DNA of 61,034 nucleotides, taken from the NCBI GenBank assembly GCA_937944105.1, contig CALDZP010000036.1:1-61034 (forward strand), given 5' to 3'. The position numbers and the translations under genes are program-made. The notes below the pieces were generated by a model. The model ran no database searches. It was not told the DNA's origin and worked only from the letters and a program-made list of their open reading frames with translations. This DNA is from an uncultured Ignavibacteria bacterium. Its GTDB lineage: Bacteria > Bacteroidota > Ignavibacteria > Ch128b. Position 1 is the stretch's first letter, and each line of letters starts with the position of its first letter. Shown piece by piece: positions 57,848 to 61,034 of the stretch.

Positions 57848-58531
57848 TCATTTGTTTAAGATTGATTCAAATATTTTTATTCCATCTGTGTTTCCAAAAA
57901 TTGGCTCGCCACACCTTTCAGGATGAGGCATTAAACCAAAAACATTTCCGTTTTTATTACAAATACCAGCAATATTATCAATTGAACCATTAGGATTTGA
58001 TTCTTGTGTAATATTACCGAATTCATCACAATATTTTAAGATAATTTGATCATTATCATACAAATCTTTCAAACCATCGTTATCAATTATATAATTACCT
58101 TCTCCATGAGCGATAGGCATTGATATGACTTCATTCATTTGATAATTATTAGTAAAAAAAGTTTTGTTATTTACAACTTTAAGATTCTGTGAATAACAAA
58201 CAAATTTCAAAGTGTTATTTTTAGTTAATGCACCAGGAAGTAATCCACTCTCACAAAGAATTTGAAATCCATTACAAATACCTATCACTAATCCACCTTT
58301 GTTTGCAAAATTAATCACTTCTTTCATAATTGGAGAAAATTTAGCAATTGCACCCGTTCTTAAATAATCACCATAAGAAAATCCACCTGGAAGAATAATC
58401 ACATCAGCACCTTGTAAGGAATTTTCTTTATGAAAAAGAAAAATAGTTTCAACACCAAGTACGAACTTTAAAAAATAGTAGGTATCGTAATCACAATTTG
58501 ATCCTGGAAAAATTACAACTCCAAATTTCAT
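57848..58531 (-). CDS. purQ: Phosphoribosylformylglycinamidine synthase, glutaminase subunit
   Basis: 227 residues, class I glutaminase: nucleophile Cys86 in GICNGFQIL, and the His-x-Glu pair in MPHPERC (about 205-211). FPGSNCDYDT (8-17) is the PurQ N-terminus. It gives ammonia to PurL for FGAR amidation in purine synthesis; works with PurS and the small PurL. Overlaps purS by four bases, a standard arrangement. Confidence 0.97.
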   Translation of the reverse strand: MKFGVVIFPGSNCDYDTYYFLKFVLGVETIFLFHKENSLQGADVIILPGGFSYGDYLRTGAIAKFSPIMKEVINFANKGGLVIGICNGFQILCESGLLPGALTKNNTLKFVCYSQNLKVVNNKTFFTNNYQMNEVISMPIAHGEGNYIIDNDGLKDLYDNDQIILKYCDEFGNITQESNPNGSIDNIAGICNKNGNVFGLMPHPERCGEPIFGNTDGIKIFESILNK

Positions 58532-58776
58532 ATTTTTTCTAATTCAAAATAATAATCTTCAAGATGAGGATTCGCCAGAAGGGAATCACAAATTTTATCA
58601 ACTTCATTTCTTACTTTTTCTTCATCAACTTCATCGATTTCAAATTCAATAAATTTATCAATTCTAACATTTTTTATGTTTTCAAAACCAAGTGATTTTA
58701 TACCTAATTCTACAGCTTTTCCTTGAGGATCTAAGATTGTTCTTCGTCTCTTGATAAAAATTTTAGCTTTAAACAT
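58528..58776 (-). CDS. purS: Phosphoribosylformylglycinamidine synthase subunit PurS
   Basis: 82 residues. Small bridging subunit of the three-part FGAM synthase: PurS dimers connect PurQ to PurL. The start FKAKIFIKRRRTILDPQGKAVE and the end NPHLEDYYFELE are the recognised family termini. It overlaps pssA by eight bases and purQ by four, and its presence shows that purL, encoded elsewhere, must be the small form. Confidence 0.95.
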   Translation of the reverse strand: MFKAKIFIKRRRTILDPQGKAVELGIKSLGFENIKNVRIDKFIEFEIDEVDEEKVRNEVDKICDSLLANPHLEDYYFELEKI

Positions 58777-59524
58777 TATTAATCTCTTCTGAACTTAATT
58801 CATCATGAAATAATTTTTGAGTAGATTTAACTATTGAACGGATTAAACCAAAAAGTATAAAAAATAGAAGAAGAAATATAATTGCCTTACCTTTTGATAA
58901 TAAAGAAACTATAACTGAAAAAATTAAAAAAACAGTCAGCAAAATATTTTTGCGAATACCTTCTCTTGTTAGTTTTGGGAAAGCTTCATATTTGACTTTG
59001 CTTACCATGAGTAATCCAAGTAAGATTGAAAGTAATACAAAATAAAATCCTGATGAACCAACAAATTGATTTATTGAATTATCATAAAAAGAGAGTATAA
59101 AAGAAGCTACAGTCATTGCCCCCAATGGACTTGGCAAACCCGTGAAATGTGATTTATCAAATCCAATCAACTGAACATTGAATCTTGCAAGTCGAAGTGC
59201 TGCCATAACTAAATAAAAGGCAGAAATTAAAATCCCAATTTCATGAAAAACATTTAACTTGATTTGATAAATTAAAAATGCTGGTGCAATTCCAAAAGAG
59301 ATTAAATCTGATAATGAGTCCAGCTCTACTCCAAATTCACTTGCTGACTTTGTGATTCTTGCTGCTAATCCATCAAGTGCATCAAAGATCCCGGCAAGGA
59401 TAATTAGAACTGATGCATAATAAAAATTACCTTCAGATGAATTAATCACTGAAAGAAATCCACAAAACATATTCATTATTGTAAAAAGATTTGGTATTAC
59501 AGATTTTGTTACTCTCAATTTCAT
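58769..59524 (-). CDS. pssA: CDP-diacylglycerol-serine O-phosphatidyltransferase
   Basis: 251 residues, several membrane helices. CDP-alcohol phosphatidyltransferase motif D-G-x2-A-R-x8-G-x3-D-x3-D is seen in FDALDGLAARITKSASEFGVELDSLSD (about 47-74). Makes phosphatidylserine from CDP-diacylglycerol and serine, which the decarboxylase next door turns into phosphatidylethanolamine. It begins one base after psd ends; the pair is a classical operon. Confidence 0.95.
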   Translation of the reverse strand: MKLRVTKSVIPNLFTIMNMFCGFLSVINSSEGNFYYASVLIILAGIFDALDGLAARITKSASEFGVELDSLSDLISFGIAPAFLIYQIKLNVFHEIGILISAFYLVMAALRLARFNVQLIGFDKSHFTGLPSPLGAMTVASFILSFYDNSINQFVGSSGFYFVLLSILLGLLMVSKVKYEAFPKLTREGIRKNILLTVFLIFSVIVSLLSKGKAIIFLLLFFILFGLIRSIVKSTQKLFHDELSSEEINNV

Positions 59525-59525
59525 T

Positions 59526-60182
59526 TTAATTTTCTATAGTTGCTAAAATAGTTTCGCCTGCGTAAACCTTTTGTCTTAAATTTACTTTAATTTTAGAATT
59601 TTTCGGTAAAAAAACATCAACACGACTTCCAAATTTAATCATTCCAAATCTTTCGCCAGCTTTAACATCTTGATCAATTTTTAGATCTGTTACAATTCTT
59701 CTCGCAATAAATCCTGCTATTTGAACGAATTTAATTTTGCCGAATTTTGAATTAACACCTATTGACATTCTTTCATTATTTACTGATGATTTCTCTTCGA
59801 AAGCAACTAAATATTTACCAGGGTAATACTTTAAATATTCTATTCTACCTGAGATGGGGATACGATTAACATGAACATTAAGTGGTGACATAAAAATAGA
59901 GATTTTGTAGCAATCGGATTTAAGATACTCATCATCGTAAGTTTCAATGATTGATATGATTTTTCCATCGGCTGGTGATAAAATTAAATTATCACCTTCT
60001 GGTGATTTTCTTTCAGGATCACGAAAAAAATTAAGGGTAAAGCCAAGGCAGAAAATTCCTAAAACAATTAAAATATATTTTAAATAAGGATTTGTAACAA
60101 AAATTCCTATAGCTATCAATAAAAATGAAAAAAGTGCAACAGCACCAAGAGTTGTATATCCGTATTTCGTTATCATAGTCAT
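59526..60182 (-). CDS. psd: Phosphatidylserine decarboxylase (proenzyme, short form)
   Basis: 218 residues, the short bacterial/archaeal type. The self-cleaving Gly-Ser is Gly185-Ser186 in IKFGSRVDVFLP, giving a pyruvoyl group. N-terminal membrane helices (about 11-50), then FFRDPER (52-58), LSPADGKI (68-75), IFMSPLNVHVNR (96-107). Makes phosphatidylethanolamine with pssA. ATG at 60182, with an alternative start at 60176. A TATATTTG (-7-like) lies one base upstream of the ATG. Confidence 0.94.
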   Translation of the reverse strand: MTMITKYGYTTLGAVALFSFLLIAIGIFVTNPYLKYILIVLGIFCLGFTLNFFRDPERKSPEGDNLILSPADGKIISIIETYDDEYLKSDCYKISIFMSPLNVHVNRIPISGRIEYLKYYPGKYLVAFEEKSSVNNERMSIGVNSKFGKIKFVQIAGFIARRIVTDLKIDQDVKAGERFGMIKFGSRVDVFLPKNSKIKVNLRQKVYAGETILATIEN

Positions 60183-60924
60183 ACAAATATATCTTTTTTT
60201 AGAAGTTTAAAAAAGATTAATTGTGAATGGATTTCTGAAATTTAAAGGCACAAAGTCAATATTGAATAAAACATTCAATTTTGTAGCTCCTTTGTTTTTT
60301 TCTTTAATCTATCAAATGCCTTCAAGTGAGTTGGATTTATTCATCCATCAATAATATTTTTTACCCATTTAAAAATTTCTTTGCTTTTGAGGATCCCAGT
60401 TTGTAATAGGTGCCCATACAGGAAAAATAATCGTATAAAGTTTGCCAGTTGATTTTGGAATTTATAAATGAGAGTGATGATTATCTGAGAAATTATTTAT
60501 TTTATCAGAGTAATTTAGATTTTTAACAACTTTTAATAGTTAATTAGATTACCTCTCTTATTGGTAATGTTACAGGTAAAAAATAAAAAGAATTGATATT
60601 AAACGTGTACAGCTGTTTATTTTTTTATGAATTAGTTTACATGAAAATTTCAAGTCTAACTGAAAAACAATTTCTTTTAAAGAATACTTTTGTTTGTCTA
60701 AACAATGCAACATATTAAATTGAAAATCTTCTATGGATTTAAGTGATAAATAAAATTAAAAAAGATTAACATGAGTTTTTTCGCTTATTTTAGATATATG
60801 TGAGTTTATTACATTTATGAATATTATTAAGAATGAACTCATTGAAAAAGAAAAGAGTTTAAAAGAGTTGACATAAAAATTAGGTTTTCATAAATTTAAT
60901 TCAGCAAAACAAAGGAAACATTTT
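60183..60924. other. Gene-poor stretch of about 740 bases between the leftward operon and the recombinase
   Basis: No frame longer than about 30 codons with a start was found on either strand. Two pieces on the minus strand look protein-like but are broken by stops: KSTGKLYTIIFPVWAPITNW and, further along, NPTHLKAFDRLKKKTKEL. They may be remnants of a lost gene. The stretch also holds the palindrome ACAGCTGT (60609-60616) and a TATATTTG next to psd (60184-60191, minus strand) that fits the -7 element of a Bacteroidota promoter without a clear -33. Confidence 0.55.
60868..60896 (+). promoter_or_regulatory. Sigma70-like promoter (TTGACA, 17 bases, TAAATT) before the recombinase
   Basis: TTGACA (60868-60873), 17 bases, TAAATT (60891-60896), about 30 bases before the recombinase start. 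Same hexamers and spacing as the promoter at 36918-36946. Confidence 0.5.
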
Positions 60925-61034
60925 TTGCAAAGAGAGAAGCAAAATATTTCAACAACCTCCGGAACTCCTCAAGCAGTTCACAAGCCTAAACTGCTTGATT
61001 TAGTAAGAACCGAACTGCGGGCTAATCATTACAG
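60925..61034 (+). CDS. Tyrosine recombinase/integrase N-terminus, cut by the window edge
   Basis: The frame is open from TTG 60925 to the right edge, about 36 residues. It ends in PKLLDLVRTELRANHYS, which matches the start of the SAM-like core-binding domain of phage/integron-type tyrosine recombinases (usual form LLDQVR-x-x-LR-x-x-HYS-x-RTE-x-x-Y). An AAAGGA lies eight bases before the TTG. There is no ATG in frame after the upstream stop at 60874. The catalytic residues lie beyond the window, so integron, phage or transposon origin cannot be told. Confidence 0.7.
   Translation, partial: MQREKQNISTTSGTPQAVHKPKLLDLVRTELRANHY

Noticed and set aside
60654-60660. GTCTAAC as an attC-like RYYYAAC site of an integron
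   Set aside because: No partner GTTRRRY at a suitable distance and no imperfect palindrome around it.

Overview
The window is a low-GC, gene-dense bacterial chromosome segment that reads like a member of the Ignavibacteria/Bacteroidota side of the FCB group. The pointers are a TonB-dependent receptor, DUF1343/NamZ, a large outer-membrane-type protein with Bacteroidota-like sequence, a FN3-like secreted domain of the kind found in type IX secretion cargo, and two promoters that match the Bacteroidota pattern (TTG, about 20 bases, TAnnTTTG). No rRNA, tRNA, CRISPR array or complete insertion sequence was seen. The taxonomic call is inference from gene content.

Layout. (1) 1-5834: the 3' part of a type III CRISPR effector operon, reading right: a truncated RAMP subunit, Cas10 (Csx11-like), a Cmr4-like Cas7, a small Cas11 subunit and another RAMP. 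Cas10 keeps its HD motif but has lost GGDD, which fits subtype III-C. No cas1/cas2, cas6 or repeats are in view. (2) 5835-6240: a gene-free spacer with a 14-base perfect palindrome. (3) 6241-51901: a long run of rightward genes, mostly housekeeping: Maf, a YbhN-like flippase, YtxH/DUF948 proteins, an EF-G paralogue, HIT, UDP-glucose dehydrogenase, a two-domain oxidoreductase, MutL, a CoA mutase with isobutyryl-CoA mutase signature residues, a UbiA prenyltransferase, CorC, Tgt-YajC, archease-RtcB, NfeD, a 1152-residue envelope protein, a Nudix protein, a PfkB kinase with MtnA, RecO, HtrA, an MBL hydrolase, an acyl-CoA carboxylase beta subunit, an MltD-like LysM transglycosylase, a TPP riboswitch controlling a TonB receptor, a family B polymerase, an MFS pump, DusB, a PAP2-like protein, a PolX-like protein, Apt, a DUF4143 ATPase and a DUF1028 protein. 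(4) 52004-60182: a leftward gene string, psd-pssA-purS-purQ-tatA-gatA-sucD-ndk-nudix-namZ-lipoprotein, with very small gaps, probably one or a few operons. It converges on the rightward block across a 12-base inverted repeat. (5) 60183-61034: a gene-poor stretch, then the first residues of a tyrosine recombinase that runs off the right edge.

Points of most interest. The TPP riboswitch has a readable expression platform: the 3' strand of P1 can pair either with the aptamer or with a downstream copy of the P1 5' strand, and the exposed loop segment is a perfect 12-base complement of the receptor gene's ribosome binding site. The mutase carries Phe80 and Gln198, the residues that mark isobutyryl-CoA rather than methylmalonyl-CoA mutases. 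Within about 5 kb lie a family B polymerase with all exonuclease motifs lost and a family X protein with its polymerase site lost but its PHP nuclease site intact. I could not run any search, alignment or folding program; all family calls come from reading motifs.
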